NCBI GenBank assembly: GCA_023228865.1
Contig: JALOAH010000036.1
Span: 1 to 42,848 of the forward strand
From: Porticoccaceae bacterium
GTDB taxonomy: Bacteria > Pseudomonadota > Gammaproteobacteria > Pseudomonadales > Porticoccaceae
Length of the DNA: 42,848 bases
Reading direction: 5' to 3'
Shown piece by piece: positions 41,188 through 42,848 of the stretch. The position numbers and the translations under genes were made by a program. The notes under the pieces were generated by a model. It made no database searches, had not been told where the DNA came from, and was given only the letters and a program-made list of their open reading frames with translations. How positions within the stretch are numbered: the stretch's first letter is position 1; the number at the start of each line of letters is the position of its first letter.

Positions 41188-42231
41188 TTATCCTCGAGCA
41201 AAAGTGCGCACAATATTGCGATAGGCATCCTCGCTCTCAGCGGCATTCAGCGGCGGCACATAGGGGGTATGCAACACCACATGGGGGGTGACCTTCTGCT
41301 GCTCTTTGAGCTTCTCCCTGCACTCATCCGGGGTGCCTGCGATGGAAAACCGCTCCACCAGAGCATCAGACGTGGCATGTTCAAGTGCCTGGGGGCCTTT
41401 TTCCAGCAACGCCTTGACCACCGCATTGCGATCCTCCGCAAGCCCCTCTTCATCGGCAATAAAGGTACTCACCGGGTAGGCCGCATAGCATCCCACCTGT
41501 ATCCGCGCCCTGCGCATGGCTACTTCGCGGTCATCGGAGACACTGCAAATGAGATAATTCGCCAGATCGATTTCGGCAGGATCCCGTCCCGCCTTGACTG
41601 CCCCCTCATCGATATGGGGAAACATATGCTTTTCAATAAAATTCGGGGTCATGAAGAAGCCCATGGCGCCACTGGCCTGGGCGCCGGCAAGCCGCAACAT
41701 GGCTGGGCGCAGGGCGCCAATATAAAGGGGAATTTCCGGGCGCGCCAGGGGGCGGGAGCCGAAGGGATTGATTGGCGGAGTGGCAAAGCGATAGAACTCC
41801 CCCTGATACTCCATCTGTTCGCCCGTGCGCAAATGTTGCCAGTAAAGGCGCATGATATGAATGTATTCCTTCACCCGGCTGGCCGGGCGATCTATATCCG
41901 TACCGTTGTAATATTCAGCAAAATTGCCGCCACCCGTACCCACAACCACCCGCAGGCGACCGCCGGAAAGCTCATCCACATCCGCAGCGGCGTTGGCCAT
42001 TTCAAAAGGGGTGCGCTGTGAAGAAGCGGCCAAACCTATACACAACTGAATATTCTTGGTGGTCAGCGCCGCCTGGCTCTGCATAATAAAGGCGTTGCGA
42101 TAAAACTCGTAGGCCCAGACGGAATCAAAGCCGCCCTGCTCCGCCAGCTGCGCCAATTCAGCAAATTTGTGTATGGGTTGATTTAGGCCGGGCATGGAAA
42201 TGCCGAGCCTGGGAATACGTTCTTTTATCAT
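41188..42231 (-). CDS. LLM-class (luciferase-like) F420-dependent oxidoreductase
   Basis: A 347-residue TIM-barrel flavin/deazaflavin oxidoreductase. Typical features: LGISMPGLNQPI near the start, AEQGGFDSVWAYEFY (about 30-44), IGLAASSQRTPFEMANAAADVDELSGGRLRVVVGTGG region (about 65-101), PEIPLYIGALRPAMLRLAG (about 165-183) and SIAGTPDECREKL (about 295-307). The 'ELSgGR..vGvG' pattern fits F420-using members related to Mer and mycobacterial LLM proteins. AGGAG lies nine bases before the ATG. Having an F420 operon 1.2 kb away makes F420 the likely cofactor. The 3' end shows a 16-base tandem duplication over the stop codon. Substrate unknown. Confidence 0.9.
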   Translation of the reverse strand: MIKERIPRLGISMPGLNQPIHKFAELAQLAEQGGFDSVWAYEFYRNAFIMQSQAALTTKNIQLCIGLAASSQRTPFEMANAAADVDELSGGRLRVVVGTGGGNFAEYYNGTDIDRPASRVKEYIHIMRLYWQHLRTGEQMEYQGEFYRFATPPINPFGSRPLARPEIPLYIGALRPAMLRLAGAQASGAMGFFMTPNFIEKHMFPHIDEGAVKAGRDPAEIDLANYLICSVSDDREVAMRRARIQVGCYAAYPVSTFIADEEGLAEDRNAVVKALLEKGPQALEHATSDALVERFSIAGTPDECREKLKEQQKVTPHVVLHTPYVPPLNAAESEDAYRNIVRTFARG

Positions 42232-42268
42232 AAGTTTGACTCCTGATCAGGGTTAAAAAAACAGGTTA

Positions 42269-42848
42269 TTATTTGCCGGTTTTGGCATGCTTCCGGTAAG
42301 TTGCCGGAGGCACACCAAAATGCTTGGTAAAATGCCTGGTGAGATGACTCTGGGAAAAAAAACCGCACCTCGAGGCAACAGAAACCACATCGAGATCTGT
42401 TTCAGCCAACAGGGTTTTGGCATGATTTATGCGCTTGTGCATCAAATACTGCAAAGGCGTGATCCCCATCTCCTGCTTGAATTTACGAATCAGCACAGAA
42501 GGCGATGTATTCAACTCATTGGCAATATCTTCTATATGAATTTTAATGCCTACGGCTATATCCAAACGTTGCAAGGCATAATTGACAGGATAAGAGTAGC
42601 TCACCCTGAAATTTGAACCGGGAAAAATCAATTCTTCATCATCTTCACCAAAAAATTTTTGCACATACATTTCAAGAGAACGAAAAGTAACATTGATATA
42701 TTCCTCAAGAAATGCGCCAGACATTTTTCGGTTATAAATATTGAAAAGGTGAATACAGGATGAATAAATCAGCGAATTGGAAAACGCACCAACCTGAACC
42801 TGGCCATTTCCGGCCTTGCGATGCTTATAGTAAAGATTTTCCAAATGC
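42269..42848 (-). CDS. AraC-family transcriptional regulator (copy 4, 5' end outside window)
   Basis: The C-terminal part (about 190 residues) of a fourth AraC paralogue; the reading frame stays open past the window end, and comparison with 10208 suggests about 110 residues are missing. HTH motifs: HIEDIANELNTSPSVLIRKF and DVVSVASRCGFFSQSHLTRHF, then GVPPATYRKH. The ENLYYKHRKAGNGQVQVGAF part matches the end of the sensing domain of copy 3. It lies upstream of the luciferase-like gene on the same strand with a 37-base gap, and may control it, or another receptor cluster further right. Confidence 0.88.
   Translation of the reverse strand, partial: HLENLYYKHRKAGNGQVQVGAFSNSLIYSSCIHLFNIYNRKMSGAFLEEYINVTFRSLEMYVQKFFGEDDEELIFPGSNFRVSYSYPVNYALQRLDIAVGIKIHIEDIANELNTSPSVLIRKFKQEMGITPLQYLMHKRINHAKTLLAETDLDVVSVASRCGFFSQSHLTRHFTKHFGVPPATYRKHAKTGK

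Noticed and set aside
1..42848. tRNA or rRNA genes
   Set aside because: No cloverleaf-like sequence with a GGTTCGAATCC-type arm or rRNA segment was recognised while reading; a tRNAscan-SE run would settle this.

Overview
The window looks like a chromosomal stretch of a free-living, probably marine, gammaproteobacterium of moderate GC content. This is inferred from the gene content (acyl-CoA catabolism, TonB-dependent receptors, AraC and LysR regulators) and from REP-like intergenic palindromes; no rRNA or other marker gene is present, so the taxonomy is a guess.

Layout. (1) 561-6894: MFS transporter, TetR regulator, an acyl-CoA synthetase divergent from a crotonase-fold protein, and an acyl-CoA dehydrogenase. 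(2) 7076-21018: the core of the window. A three-gene module, [CrtC/AttH-like 'DHSWG' protein] - [APH/ACAD10-11-type kinase] - [small DUF6285/LvaB-like protein], occurs three times on the minus strand (9649-7076; 17933-13958, with an extra kinase; 21018-18206). An AraC regulator and a large TonB-dependent receptor lie on the plus strand between copies one and two. (3) 21426-29928: a second, visibly more AT-rich set with an AraC regulator, a decayed IS3-family element, two more DHSWG proteins (one about 95% identical to the copy at 20032-21018 but inverted), a second TonB receptor closely related to the first, and a third AraC regulator. (4) 30040-32416: LysR regulator divergent from a two-subunit 3-oxoacid CoA-transferase. 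(5) 32417-33333: a gene-free block of nested inverted repeats and hairpins. (6) 33334-39947: a NUDIX hydrolase, then a tight minus-strand F420 operon (npdG-cofE-cofD-cofC-fbiC). (7) 40244-42848: a fatty acid hydroxylase/sterol desaturase family protein, a luciferase-like F420-dependent oxidoreductase, and the C-terminal part of a fourth AraC paralogue cut by the window end.

How the parts may work together (inference). The TonB receptors import a hydrophobic ligand under AraC control. The ligase makes a CoA thioester. The DHSWG proteins resemble the carotenoid hydratase CrtC and may add water to a double bond or otherwise act on an isoprenoid- or steroid-like skeleton. The kinases with their LvaB-like partners would phosphorylate a hydroxyacyl-CoA, and the acyl-CoA dehydrogenase would remove the phosphate, as in the levulinate (Lva) and mammalian ACAD10/11 routes. 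The CoA-transferase would handle a 3-oxoacid product. The F420 operon beside an F420-type oxidoreductase adds a deazaflavin redox branch that is uncommon in Gammaproteobacteria. The repeated kinase/DUF6285/DHSWG module is the best candidate for an undescribed system.
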